Positions 9,298 to 18,231 of a stretch of 64,000 bases of DNA are shown here, piece after piece. A program made the position numbers and the translations under genes. Source of the DNA: Pseudomaricurvus hydrocarbonicus. GTDB taxonomy: Bacteria > Pseudomonadota > Gammaproteobacteria > Pseudomonadales > Cellvibrionaceae. The notes under the pieces were generated by a model. It did not search any database, was not told where the DNA came from, and saw only the letters and a program-made list of their open reading frames with translations. Every line of letters begins with the position of its first letter. Position 1 is the stretch's first letter. Location: assembly GCF_011602365.1 (NCBI RefSeq), contig NZ_JAAONZ010000008.1, forward strand, positions 1 to 64,000, in the 5' to 3' direction.

Positions 9298-10650
9298 ATG
9301 TCTGTGTTGTCATTGATCAAAATGTTTTCCGCCCCGCTGGTTTGTCTGGGCGTTTTGTTGTTCCCTCCGATGTTGTCGGCTGAGTCTTTTTCCGGAGACG
9401 CCAGTGGGCGCCTGTTTCATGTGCAGGGCTCCAATACGGTGGGGGCCAGTCTGATGAAAAACTTGTTGGTGGGTTATTTTCAGGCGCAGGGTGTTGCGGA
9501 TATTGACGTGACGCCCTCCCTGGTGGCGAACGAGTATCGGGTGGGGGGGACGATCAATGGACGCTTCGTGTATGTGGATGTGGCGGCTCACGGATCCAGC
9601 ACGGGGTTTCAGGCGCTGTTGGCGGGCGACGCGGATCTGTCCATGTCTTCGCGCCCCATTAAGGCCGCCGAAGTGGCGCGGATGCAGTCCTATGGCGACA
9701 TGCGGGCGTTTGAAGCCGAGCATGTGATTGCCATTGACGGGTTGGCGGTCATTGTCAGTCGGGCCAATCCACTGACGCAATTGTCACTGGATCAGATTGC
9801 CGCGATTTTCTCGGGGCAGGTGACCAATTGGCAGCAGGTGGGCGGCGAAGACCTGCCCATCAACGTGTTTGCCCGGGACGATCGCTCCGGTACCTGGGAT
9901 ACCTTCAAAAGTCTGGTGTTGAGAAAGCGCTACACCTTGTCAGCGCAGGCGAGCCGGTATGAATCCAATGATGAGTTGTCCGATTTGGTGGCTGCGGATC
10001 CAGGGGGGATTGGTTTTGTCGGGCTGGCCTCGGTGAGGCACGCTCGTGCCCTGCGGGTGTCTGATGAGGGCACCGCGCCGCTGCTGCCCCACAAGGTCAG
10101 TGTGGCCACCGAAGATTATGTGTTGTCCCGGCGCTTGTTCCTCTATACACCGCCGACGTTAAAAACGGCTGCAATTCGTGATTTTGTCCACTTTGTTCAA
10201 ACGGATGCCGGTCAGAAACAGGTAGAGCGGACGGGGTTTGTGTCCCAGTCGCTAACGGCGATTGCTGCGCAAAAGGTCAGGCAGGGTCCCTTGGATTACC
10301 TGCAGGCCACAGAAGGCGCCAGCCGCCTGTCGGTCAACTTCCGCTTCTCGGAGGGCAGTGCCAGTCTCGATAACAAAGCGCTGCACGATATTCGCCGAGT
10401 GGTGGATTATATGCAGCGGCAAGAAAATCAGCACAAGCAGTTAACCCTGGTGGGCTTTGGGGACGCGAATGACAGCGACAGTCGGGCGCTGATCTTGTCC
10501 AAGCTGCGAGCGGTAGCGGTGAAAACGAAGTTGCACAAAGAGGGCATTAAGAGTCAGCCGGTGGAAGGCTTCGGGGCTTATTTGCCTGTGGCCTCCAACA
10601 GCGGCAAGGGCAAACTGAAAAATCAGCGCGTCGAAATTTGGGTAAAATAA
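9298..10650 (+). CDS. PstS-like substrate-binding protein fused to an OmpA-like domain
   Basis: Exported 450-residue fusion. Residues 1-28 form a signal peptide ending near LSAES. About 38-320 is a phosphate-binding-type periplasmic domain (GSNTVGASLMKNLL, ADLSMSSRPIKAAE, LSLDQIAAIFSGQVTNW, DRSGTWDTFKSLVL). About 345-450 is an OmpA-like peptidoglycan-binding domain with the typical NFRFSEGSASLDNKAL opening and closing KNQRVEIWVK. Inference: a phosphate or other anion sensor or scavenger anchored to the cell wall rather than a mobile ABC-transporter protein; no pstCAB genes adjoin. The start ATG has a poor ribosome site but gives a good signal peptide. Confidence 0.88.
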   Translation: MSVLSLIKMFSAPLVCLGVLLFPPMLSAESFSGDASGRLFHVQGSNTVGASLMKNLLVGYFQAQGVADIDVTPSLVANEYRVGGTINGRFVYVDVAAHGSSTGFQALLAGDADLSMSSRPIKAAEVARMQSYGDMRAFEAEHVIAIDGLAVIVSRANPLTQLSLDQIAAIFSGQVTNWQQVGGEDLPINVFARDDRSGTWDTFKSLVLRKRYTLSAQASRYESNDELSDLVAADPGGIGFVGLASVRHARALRVSDEGTAPLLPHKVSVATEDYVLSRRLFLYTPPTLKTAAIRDFVHFVQTDAGQKQVERTGFVSQSLTAIAAQKVRQGPLDYLQATEGASRLSVNFRFSEGSASLDNKALHDIRRVVDYMQRQENQHKQLTLVGFGDANDSDSRALILSKLRAVAVKTKLHKEGIKSQPVEGFGAYLPVASNSGKGKLKNQRVEIWVK

Positions 10651-10712
10651 CAGCTTAGGGGCAGGGGGCAGGGGACAGTAACGAGTAGACAGTAACGAGA
10701 CGTGAGTGTTTT

Positions 10713-10770
10713 CCTCGCTACTCGCCCAAGGTGAATTGCGCAGCAAGAGAGGGCAGCCTGGGCTGACTCG
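10713..10770 (+). repeat. 7-bp array plus conserved tail, copy B
   Basis: A short, degenerate array (CTCGCTACTCGC) followed by the tail CCAAGGTGAATTGCGCAGCA, AGAGAGGGCAGCCTGGG. It lies between two convergent genes. The preceding 40 bases hold two AGTAACGAG words that may be worn array units on the other strand. Confidence 0.75.
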
Positions 10771-10781
10771 TTCCTGGGCTC

Positions 10782-11210
10782 TTAACAATCCTCTGCGACG
10801 ACGGCCTGGGCGTTGCTGAGGTGTTCGCTGATTTCTTCCGGTGTCAGGTAGCGGTATTCGTCGCCCTCTTTGATTCGGATGCGGGCATGTTCCTGCATGG
10901 TCTTCAGGTTTTTCTGGGCCGCCGCACAGCGTTCAGGGTCTTTTTGATAAGCGGCGGGTGCTGCGGTGTTGGCGGCCGCGGCTTTTTTGTCGGCTGGGGC
11001 GTTACTGGATTGAGGGGCGCTGGCCGTATCGCGAATGTTGGTGGCTCGGACCTTGATTGACGGCCGGTCTTTGGGCGGCTGTGCGGAGTAGTGCGTTACG
11101 CCGGCCGCGTCTTCCCATTTGTAGAAGTCCTTGCTCAGGGCCTGGCCGCTGAGGCAGGTCAGGGTGAAACCGAGGGCAACAAGGGTGAGCGAGCGATAGG
11201 GTAGAGCCAT
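10782..11210 (-). CDS. exported DUF4124 protein
   Basis: A 142-residue exported protein. A signal peptide covers about 1-26 (LVALGFTLTCLSGQALS), then the DUF4124 core KDFYKWEDAAGVTHYSAQPPKDRP, then an Ala/Pro-rich linker (about 62-88) and a Cys-containing helical C-terminus (PERCAAAQKNL ... AVVAEDC). The two C-terminal cysteines could form a disulfide in the periplasm. Family function is unknown to me; such proteins are common as single genes in gammaproteobacteria. It is convergent with the OmpA fusion and divergent from ilvI. Confidence 0.85.
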   Translation of the reverse strand: MALPYRSLTLVALGFTLTCLSGQALSKDFYKWEDAAGVTHYSAQPPKDRPSIKVRATNIRDTASAPQSSNAPADKKAAAANTAAPAAYQKDPERCAAAQKNLKTMQEHARIRIKEGDEYRYLTPEEISEHLSNAQAVVAEDC

Positions 11211-11762
11211 GATAGAGCGATCCTTCCTTTGGCGATGTGGTCTTTGGAATTTCGAGCATTAGGCGTTGAACGGTTTAGCCCATTATTGCTGTTATTCGTG
11301 CCATTCACCAGCACCGGAGTCACAGGAATAACAGGATTAGGTCGCAATCGGGGAGTTTCCCGCAAAATACCCCGGCAAACAGCCTTCAGGGCCTTGACTT
11401 TACCGGGCAAGTTGCCAGAATTGCGGGTTCGCTAGATGGCGTGTAGATCACAGCCGTAACCTCGGTCATTAGCTCAGAGTTTTTCATGGATTCTGGCATC
11501 TACTTTCCGGTGAGCTAACCGCTTGCCGAACCATCCCAGTTGCGTAGGTACGTCCATCCGACGTTGCCTACCTGGCTTGCTGCAGCGCCAACAGGGGCAG
11601 TTGAGTCGGGGAAGCTTCAGTCATCACTGTTTTATTTATGGATCGTTATAGAGTGCTGTGTCTAGTGTGAAGCTAGCCAGCAAAAGGGTATGGGAGCTCA
11701 CAAGGTTTCCGCGGCCTACTCTGTAAGGGTTAACTATTGGTTTTTTGAAAGAGGAAAAACAG
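11211..11762 (+). promoter_or_regulatory. long ilvIH upstream region with two stem-loops
   Basis: No gene in these 552 bases. Two inverted repeats stand out: TTAGCTCA (11469-11476) with TGAGCTAA (11511-11518), and GTAGG-T-ACGTC with GACGT-TG-CCTAC (11544-11571). No T-run follows either, so they are not simple terminators. The length and structure suggest a regulated leader, unproven. AAGAGG at 11749-11754 is the ilvI ribosome site. Confidence 0.4.
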
Positions 11763-13499
11763 GTGGAAATGCTCTCTGGCGGCGATATGCTAATTCGCTC
11801 CCTGCAAGAAGAAGGTGTCGATCTCATCTTCGGCTACCCGGGTGGGGCAGCCTTGCACATCTACGACGCAATTTTCAGACAAGACAAAGTCAAACACATC
11901 CTGGTGCGCCACGAGCAGTCTGCGACTCACGCGGCCGATGGCTACAGCCGTGCGACGGGCCGAGTGGGTACCGTGCTGGTGACCTCGGGGCCGGGGGCGA
12001 CCAATGCCATCACGGGCATTGCGACCGCTCATATGGATTCGATTCCGATGGTGGTTATCTCCGGCCAGGTGGCGACGGATAAAATCGGCGAAGATGCGTT
12101 TCAGGAAACGGATATGGTGGGTGTTTCCCGCCCGATCGTTAAGCACAGCTTTATGGTCAAGCACGCTTCCGAGATTCCCGAGATCATAAAAAAGGCCTAC
12201 CACATTGCCTCCACCGGGCGGCCTGGGCCGGTGGTTGTTGACGTGCCCAAGAACACCGTCGACCCCATGGAAACCTTTCCGTTTGAGTATCCCAAGAAGC
12301 TGAAGATACGCTCTTATACTCCGGCAGCCAAAGGTCACAGCGGCCAGATTAAGAAAGCGGTCAGCATGTTGCTGAAAGCCAAGCGCCCGATGATTTATGC
12401 CGGTGGCGGTGTGATTCAGGGTGAGGCCAGCCGGTTGCTGACCGAGCTGGCGCAGACACTGAACTATCCAGTGACCAATACGCTGATGGGCCTGGGTGCC
12501 TACCCCGGTAATGACAAGCAGTTTCTGGGTATGCTGGGCATGCACGGGACGTTTGAAGCCAATACCGCCATGCACCACTGTGATTTGATTCTGGCGGTGG
12601 GGGCGCGCTTTGATGACCGTGTGACCAACACCACCAGCAAATTCTGTCCGAACGCCAAGATCATTCACATTGATATTGATCCTGCGTCCATTTCCAAAAC
12701 CATTACGGCCGATGTGCCGATAGTGGGGTCCGTGGACAGCGTGTTGAGTGAAATGCTGGACCTGCTGAAAGAGGCCAAGGACACGCCGGATGAGGCTGCC
12801 TTGTCGGACTGGTGGAAACAGATCAGCGAGTGGCGCGAGCGTCACGGTCTTTACACGCAGCCACGTTACAACACCGGCGGTGACATGATCATGCCACAGG
12901 ATGTGATCAAGACGCTGTACGAAGTGACTAACGGCGATGCCATCGTTGCGTCTGACGTTGGTCAGCACCAGATGTTTGCGGCTCAGTACTACCCGTTCAA
13001 AAGCCCGCGCCAATGGATCAACTCTGGCGGCCTCGGCACCATGGGCTTTGGCTTGCCTGCGGCCATGGGGGCGGCGTTTGCGTTCCGCGATAAGGACATC
13101 GTCTGTGTCACCGGTGAAGGTTCCATTCAGATGTGTATTCAGGAACTGTCGACCCTGACGCAGTACGGTTTGCCGGTGAAAATCATTTGCCTGAACAACC
13201 AGGCCCTGGGCATGGTGAAGCAGTGGCAGGATATGGTCTACGACAGCCGTTACTCCGAGATTCACTACGAAGACTCGCTGCCGGATTTCGTAAAATTGAT
13301 GGAAGCCTACGGCCACGTGGGTATCCGCGTAAACAAGAAAGAAGAGTTGCGCGAGAAGATGGAAGAGTGCTTTGCCATGAAAGATCGCGTGGTGTTTATG
13401 GATGTCTACGTGGACCCTACGGAGCACGTCTATCCCATGCTGGTCGCCCCGGGCGGTTCCATGCGTGATATGTGGTTAAGCAAGACGGAGCGGACTTAA
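11763..13499 (+). CDS. ilvI: acetolactate synthase large subunit (IlvI type)
   Basis: Thiamine-diphosphate enzyme joining pyruvate with pyruvate or 2-oxobutyrate, the first common step of valine, leucine and isoleucine synthesis. Seen: FGYPGGAALHIYD and the catalytic Glu in RHEQSATHAADGYSR near residue 50, GPGATNAITGIATA, the FAD-related central domain, and the ThDP-binding stretch GEGSIQMCIQELSTLTQYGLPVKIICLNN. From the GTG at 11763 it has 578 residues and begins VEMLSGGDML, matching Pseudomonas IlvI; a TTG six codons upstream is less likely because the ribosome site AAGAGG fits the GTG. The small subunit gene follows after 1 base, so the two are cotranscribed and probably coupled. Confidence 0.96.
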   Translation: MEMLSGGDMLIRSLQEEGVDLIFGYPGGAALHIYDAIFRQDKVKHILVRHEQSATHAADGYSRATGRVGTVLVTSGPGATNAITGIATAHMDSIPMVVISGQVATDKIGEDAFQETDMVGVSRPIVKHSFMVKHASEIPEIIKKAYHIASTGRPGPVVVDVPKNTVDPMETFPFEYPKKLKIRSYTPAAKGHSGQIKKAVSMLLKAKRPMIYAGGGVIQGEASRLLTELAQTLNYPVTNTLMGLGAYPGNDKQFLGMLGMHGTFEANTAMHHCDLILAVGARFDDRVTNTTSKFCPNAKIIHIDIDPASISKTITADVPIVGSVDSVLSEMLDLLKEAKDTPDEAALSDWWKQISEWRERHGLYTQPRYNTGGDMIMPQDVIKTLYEVTNGDAIVASDVGQHQMFAAQYYPFKSPRQWINSGGLGTMGFGLPAAMGAAFAFRDKDIVCVTGEGSIQMCIQELSTLTQYGLPVKIICLNNQALGMVKQWQDMVYDSRYSEIHYEDSLPDFVKLMEAYGHVGIRVNKKEELREKMEECFAMKDRVVFMDVYVDPTEHVYPMLVAPGGSMRDMWLSKTERT

Positions 13500-13500
13500 G

Positions 13501-13992
13501 ATGAGACGTATTATTTCTGTACTCATGGAAAATGAGCCAGGCGCCTTGTCGAGAGTGGTTGGTTTGTTTTCCCAGCGCGGTTACAACATCGAAACTCTCA
13601 CCGTCGCGCCTACCGAGGACGAGACGCTGTCTCGCCTGACCGTCACCACCATCGGCGACGATCACAAGATTGAGCAGATCACCAAAAACCTCAACAAGTT
13701 GATCGATGTGGTCAAGCTGGTGGACCTGACCGAGGGTCAGCACATCGAGCGCGAGCTGATGCTGATTAAGGTAAAGGCCTCCGGTGCTCAGCGTGCGGAG
13801 ATCAAGCGCTGTGTGGATATCTTCCGCGGCCAGATTATCGACGTCACCAGCACGGTGTACACCATTCAGATCACCGGTGCGAGTGACAAGCTGGACGCGT
13901 TTGTGCAGTCGGTTGGCGATGCGGCGATTCTGGAAGTGGTGCGCTCCGGCGTGTCGGGCATTTCCCGCGGTGAGAAGGTGTTGAGCCTCTGA
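13501..13992 (+). CDS. ilvH: acetolactate synthase small (regulatory) subunit
   Basis: Regulatory partner of IlvI giving valine feedback control. 163 residues, full length, with an N-terminal ACT domain (MRRIISVLMENEPGALSRVVGLFSQRGYNIETLTVAPTED) and the C-terminal ALS_ss domain ending ISRGEKVLSL. It starts 1 base after the ilvI stop. A terminator about 50 bases downstream closes the operon, so ilvC is not linked here. Confidence 0.96.
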   Translation: MRRIISVLMENEPGALSRVVGLFSQRGYNIETLTVAPTEDETLSRLTVTTIGDDHKIEQITKNLNKLIDVVKLVDLTEGQHIERELMLIKVKASGAQRAEIKRCVDIFRGQIIDVTSTVYTIQITGASDKLDAFVQSVGDAAILEVVRSGVSGISRGEKVLSL

Positions 13993-14042
13993 TCGTGCGA
14001 TCACTGGATCAGTCTCCAATCCCGTGACGTTAGCGCCACGTT

Positions 14043-14071
14043 AAAAAGCCCGGCCCAGTGCCGGGCTTTTT
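14043..14071 (+). terminator. rho-independent terminator of ilvIH
   Basis: Stem AGCCCGGC/GCCGGGCT with loop CCAGT, flanked by A5 and T5; symmetrical enough to act on both strands. Confidence 0.9.
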
Positions 14072-14156
14072 GTTGCGAGGCTTGCGGGCGACCGCTGCCG
14101 TTTGTGAAAGGCGGGTGTTGGTTGCGCATTCAACGACGCCCATAGATACTCTTGTT

Positions 14157-15353
14157 ATGCTCGAACTTCCCTCTTATCAAGCCTGGTTTGCGGAACTGGA
14201 CGCCCTGCTGGTGGCCCATCGACCGTGGTGGCAGTTTCGCCCCTTTCATCAGCAGAGCATGCCGTGGGAGGCGTCTCACCCCGAGCTGGCGCGAGCGCTG
14301 CTGGCGCTGACTGACGACCAGCTGCGCGCACTGGACGCAGCCCCTGAAGTGTTGGCGACGTGGCTGCAGCCGTGGATCAGCGGGGGAAAGCGCTTGCTGG
14401 AATTGTGTCAGTTGCCAGCATCGCCGCAGCGTGGGCTGGAGATTCCGCAGCGTCTGGAGGTCTCTGTGCCGGGCCGTAAATGGCAGCAGGCCTGTCACTT
14501 CGTGGCGGCGCGTCCGGCTTCCGCCAGGCCGCTGCTGGAGTGGTGCTCCGGCAAGGGCCATTTGGGACGTTTACTGGCGTCTGTCGACGGTTGTGCGGTG
14601 ACCAGTTTTGAGTGGCAGCAGAGTCTGTGTGACGCCGGAACACTGCTGGCGCAGCGCCTGGGCATCGGGCAAACCTTTGCCTGTGGCGATGCGTTTGCTC
14701 CGCAGTCCGGGCAGTGGCTTGCTAGGGATGGGCAGGCCGTTGCGCTGCACGCCTGTGGCGATTTGCACGTCACCCTGATGCAACACTGGGTAGCGCAGCG
14801 GGGGCACAGCTTGACGGTGTCCCCCTGCTGCTATCACCTCATCCGTACGCCACAGTATCAGCCGCTGTCGTCTTCGGCGCAGGCCTCGGAGCTGCAATTG
14901 GAGCGCTCTGATTTGAGCTTGCCGCTGCAGGAAACGGTTACCGCGGGCGAGGGCGATCGGCGACGGCGGGAACAGGAGTTGCTGTGGCGCTTGTCGTTTG
15001 ATGAGTGGCAGCGCGAGCTGCGAGGTGTAGATCGTTACCTGCCCGCACCGGCGTTGCCGCGCCGTTATTTGAGTGGCACGTTTACTGAATTTTGCAAAGC
15101 CGTGATGGCGCATCATCAGCTTGACTGGCCGGGAGGCGCGGTTGCGGATCATTGGCTGCAGCGGGGACAGCAGCGTTTAGCGTTGGTGACGCGCATGGAG
15201 TTGATCGCTCATTTGTTTCGGCGTCCCCTGGAAATCTGGTTGGCCCTGGACCGGGTGCTGTTTTTGCAAGACAGTGGCGCAACCGTGACCTTGAGCGAAT
15301 TCTGTGAGCGTGCGCTGACCCCCCGAAACCTGATGATCCACGCCGAACGTTGA
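14157..15353 (+). CDS. SAM-dependent methyltransferase (Methyltransf_32/GSTCD-like)
   Basis: A predicted class I methyltransferase of 398 residues. The SAM motif I is LLEWCSGKGHLGRLLA (about 126-141), and the later ALHACGDLHVTLM with SPCCYHLI is typical of the METTL25/GSTCD-like group, usually linked to RNA or protein methylation; the substrate is unknown. The frame extends upstream through the ilvH terminator, so the ATG at 14157, beginning MLELPSYQAWFAELD, is chosen. It stands alone before an MFS gene. I recognise the fold, not a named enzyme. Confidence 0.72.
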   Translation: MLELPSYQAWFAELDALLVAHRPWWQFRPFHQQSMPWEASHPELARALLALTDDQLRALDAAPEVLATWLQPWISGGKRLLELCQLPASPQRGLEIPQRLEVSVPGRKWQQACHFVAARPASARPLLEWCSGKGHLGRLLASVDGCAVTSFEWQQSLCDAGTLLAQRLGIGQTFACGDAFAPQSGQWLARDGQAVALHACGDLHVTLMQHWVAQRGHSLTVSPCCYHLIRTPQYQPLSSSAQASELQLERSDLSLPLQETVTAGEGDRRRREQELLWRLSFDEWQRELRGVDRYLPAPALPRRYLSGTFTEFCKAVMAHHQLDWPGGAVADHWLQRGQQRLALVTRMELIAHLFRRPLEIWLALDRVLFLQDSGATVTLSEFCERALTPRNLMIHAER

Positions 15354-15630
15354 GGCGGGGAGGGCGACCAATGTCGATGACTCACGGCCGCTCAGGGTGC
15401 GGGGGCGGGCCGGTCAGCGGTGCTGTTCTGTACAGGCTTCGGTGGCCAGGGGGGGAGTGTTTGGCCGGCGGAAAGCTCTCTGCCCAGAAAAGACTGATCG
15501 GTCATAAAGGCCGACCAGGGCAAGGCCGAGTGATTTGCCCTCTTTTGTGTTGCGGTGCCCATCATTCGGGTGCTGTCAGGCGCTATATCCGGTAAAATCC
15601 CTCGCTTTGTTAATCATCAGGAAAAACTCA

Positions 15631-16983
15631 GTGACTCCCTCAGCCGCCTCTTTTGAACGACGCACGGTAGCTTCATTAGCCAGTCTGTACGTATTTCGGA
15701 TGATGGGGTTGTTCATGGTGCTGCCGGTGTTGGCGCTCTATGGTGAGGATTACGCGGGCAGTACCCCGTTCTTGCTGGGGCTGGCCCTGGGGGCCTATGG
15801 GTTGACCCAGGCGGTATTGCAGATTCCTTTTGGGATGCTGTCCGATCGCTGGGGGCGCAAGCCGGTGATTGCCCTGGGATTGATTATTTTTGCCGTCGGC
15901 TCGGCGATAGCGGCCTCCGCAGACTCGGTGTACGGATTGATTCTGGGGCGCGCGCTGCAGGGGGGGGGGGCCATCGCCAGTGCCATTATGGCGATGGTGG
16001 CGGATCTCACCAGTGATGAAAGTCGCACCAAAGCCATGGCCACCATCGGCGCCTCCATCGGCGTGTCCTTTTCCGTTGCCCTCGTGGCCGGGCCAATACT
16101 GGCCGGGCTGGGCGGCCTCGCATTGATGTTTTGGGTGACTGTGGGCCTGGCGGTCATTGGCTTGTGGATCTTGTTTCAATGGGTACCAACCCCGGTGGCC
16201 ACAGCGCGTCATCGCGATGCCGGTACCGTACCGAAATTGCTCGGCGCCACGATCCGCAACAAAGAGCTGTTGCGACTCAACTGGGGCATTTTTACTTTGC
16301 ATTTTGTCCTGATGGCGTCCTTTTTGGTGATGCCGGCCATTCTCGAAAGCCAACTCGATATTTCCCGCAATCAACACTGGATGGTGTACCTGCCGCTATT
16401 GGTGTTGGCGTTTGTGGCTATGGTGCCCTTCATCATCATCGCAGAAAAAAAACGCAAAATGAAATGGGTGTTTGTGGCGGCGGTGGTGTTGTTGGGCGCG
16501 ATGATGGGGGTGATGGCGCTGGAGCAGCATCAGCGTGTCGGTTTTATGGTTGGCCTGTTTTTCTTCTTCATGGCCTTTAATTTACTAGAGGCCACGCTGC
16601 CGTCCCTGATGAGCAAGCTGGCTCCCGCGGGGGCGAAAGGTACGGCTTCGGGAGTGTATGCCACCTGTCAGTTTCTGGGGGCGTTCTGCGGCGGCACGGC
16701 GGGTGGCTGGCTGTTGCAGAGCCAGGGAGTGACCGCCGTGTTTGGGTTGTGCGTTGTCATGATCGGCCTGTGGGTGCTGGTGGCCTCAACCATGCGTTCT
16801 CCCCGCTACCTGAAGGGTTTGCAGGTACCGCTGGCGGCCGAGCAATTTTCTCGCGCCAATGAAAAGCTGTCCAGCTTGCCGGGTGTGGTGGAGGTGGTGC
16901 TGATCAGGGATGAAGCTGTGGCCTACCTGAAAGTGGACCCGGAGTTTTTTCGCCGTGACAGCCTGGCCGGGATCGAGTGGTAA
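15631..16983 (+). CDS. MFS transporter, YajR-like, with C-terminal ferredoxin-like domain
   Basis: A 12-helix major facilitator protein of 450 residues. The MFS signature GMLSDRWGRKPVI lies between helices 2 and 3. The last 60 residues (NEKLSSLPGVVEVVLIRDEAVAYLKVD) form the small cytoplasmic domain typical of YajR-type proteins. Substrate unknown; the group is usually called drug-efflux-like. The start is the GTG at 15631 with AGGAAAA about 6 bases upstream; the longer frame starting at a TTG is not conserved-looking. An MFS gene next to ssb matches the Pseudomonas order as I recall it, where uvrA lies on the other side; uvrA is absent here. Confidence 0.88.
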   Translation: MTPSAASFERRTVASLASLYVFRMMGLFMVLPVLALYGEDYAGSTPFLLGLALGAYGLTQAVLQIPFGMLSDRWGRKPVIALGLIIFAVGSAIAASADSVYGLILGRALQGGGAIASAIMAMVADLTSDESRTKAMATIGASIGVSFSVALVAGPILAGLGGLALMFWVTVGLAVIGLWILFQWVPTPVATARHRDAGTVPKLLGATIRNKELLRLNWGIFTLHFVLMASFLVMPAILESQLDISRNQHWMVYLPLLVLAFVAMVPFIIIAEKKRKMKWVFVAAVVLLGAMMGVMALEQHQRVGFMVGLFFFFMAFNLLEATLPSLMSKLAPAGAKGTASGVYATCQFLGAFCGGTAGGWLLQSQGVTAVFGLCVVMIGLWVLVASTMRSPRYLKGLQVPLAAEQFSRANEKLSSLPGVVEVVLIRDEAVAYLKVDPEFFRRDSLAGIEW

Positions 16984-17491
16984 ACGGAAGGGGTTGAGTG
17001 TCACGGTCACCTGCGATGGCGGGCGTTCCATAAGCCTGCGTTGAAGGCTTGTGTGTGCAACCCGCTGAAGCGCTTTATTAAAACCCGCCGAAGCCCTTTG
17101 TCAAACTCACTGAAGCTTCATACATTCTGTTGAAATGTACACAAGAGCATGCGCTGGATCCCCGCGGGGGCTGGCTGTTGAGCCTTGGCTGGTGTAAGCT
17201 CGTGGTTTCGCCTTTTCCCGGTTAACCTTTCTCCGACAAGAGTCATATTCACCTGTTGTTTCGTGGTTAGCGGGCTCCCTGATGGAGGTCCCCGGCACAG
17301 GGCCAGAGTCGCTTAGGCTGTGGCCAGGCTGACTTGGGTTAAAGCGTTTGCGCTTTGATCGAAGGGGTAACGTCTTTTGAAGATCCTTGGGCTGGCTGCT
17401 CGGGGCTCAATGGGGTTAAAGGCAGTACACATTTGTTTTATATGAGGGCCCCGCCTGTGGGCCCATGCAAAGATCTTAGGAGAGTAGGGTT
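16984..17491 (+). promoter_or_regulatory. ssb upstream region with a LexA-like word
   Basis: 508 bases without a gene. CTGTTGAAATGTACAC at 17127-17142 is one base off the CTGT-N8-ACAG frame of an SOS box; ssb is SOS-linked in several gammaproteobacteria, but the distance to the start (about 350 bases) and the mismatch make this weak. TAGGAGAG just before 17492 is a good ribosome site. Confidence 0.3.
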
Positions 17492-18148
17492 ATGGCGCGT
17501 GGCGTAAACAAAGTGATCTTGGTGGGAAATGTTGGCCAGGACCCTGAAATGAAGTACATGCCCAGCGGCAATGCCGTCACCAACATCAGCATTGCCACTT
17601 CTGAGAGCTGGAAAGACAAGCAGACCGGGCAGCAGCAGGAGCGCACGGAATGGCACCGGGTGGTGTTCTTCAACCGTCTGGGCGAGATTGCCGGTGAATA
17701 CCTGCGCAAAGGGTCAAAAGTCTATGTGGAAGGTTCACTGCGTACCCGCAAATGGCAGGGGCAGGACGGCCAGGACCGTTACACCACCGAAATTGTGGCC
17801 AATGAGATGCAGATGCTCGACAGCCGCGGCGACTCCAATGGTATGAACCAGGGGGGCATGAATCAGGGTGGCTACGAGGGAGGCTACGCACAAGCAGCCC
17901 CTCAGCAAGCTTATCAACAGCCTGCGCAGCAGCCCGCACCGCAAATGCCACCGCAGGGGATGCCGCAAGGTATGCCCCAGAATGCACCTCAGAATGGGAT
18001 GGGTCAGGCACCGGCACATCAGCCGCCAGCGCATCAGCCCCCGGGGCAGCAGCCGGCTCGCCAGCCCCAGGCAGCTCCGCGTCAGGCTCCAGCGGCACCC
18101 CAGCCTGCACCGGGGTTTGATAACTTTGATGACGACATTCCGTTCTGA
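17492..18148 (+). CDS. ssb: single-stranded DNA-binding protein
   Basis: Coats single-stranded DNA in replication, repair and recombination. An OB-fold covers about 1-112 ([55 protein letters not shown]). A long low-complexity linker rich in Gln, Pro, Gly and Ala (about 115-205) follows, ending with the acidic interaction tip DNFDDDIPF. At 218 residues it is longer than E. coli SSB (178), all of it in the linker, whose repeated CAG/CCG-type codons suggest slippage growth. A hairpin (GAGCGGC/GCCGCTC, 18150-18176) lies right after the stop but lacks a T-run. Confidence 0.97.
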   Translation: MARGVNKVILVGNVGQDPEMKYMPSGNAVTNISIATSESWKDKQTGQQQERTEWHRVVFFNRLGEIAGEYLRKGSKVYVEGSLRTRKWQGQDGQDRYTTEIVANEMQMLDSRGDSNGMNQGGMNQGGYEGGYAQAAPQQAYQQPAQQPAPQMPPQGMPQGMPQNAPQNGMGQAPAHQPPAHQPPGQQPARQPQAAPRQAPAAPQPAPGFDNFDDDIPF

Positions 18149-18231
18149 GGAGCGGCATCGAATACAAGCGCCGCTCGCTGCCATCAGTGAGCGGTTTGGC
18201 GGAGTCAACCTGACAGAGTCTCGCGTTTTTT

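Noticed and set aside
11638-11670. Ten-codon leader peptide frame MDRYRVLCLV
   Set aside because: No ribosome site and no attenuator hairpin with T-run after it; too short to separate from chance.
11790-13427. Long open frame antisense to ilvI (over 500 codons)
   Set aside because: The plus strand encodes an unmistakable IlvI; the antisense frame has His/Arg-rich, non-family composition typical of reverse readings of GC-rich genes.
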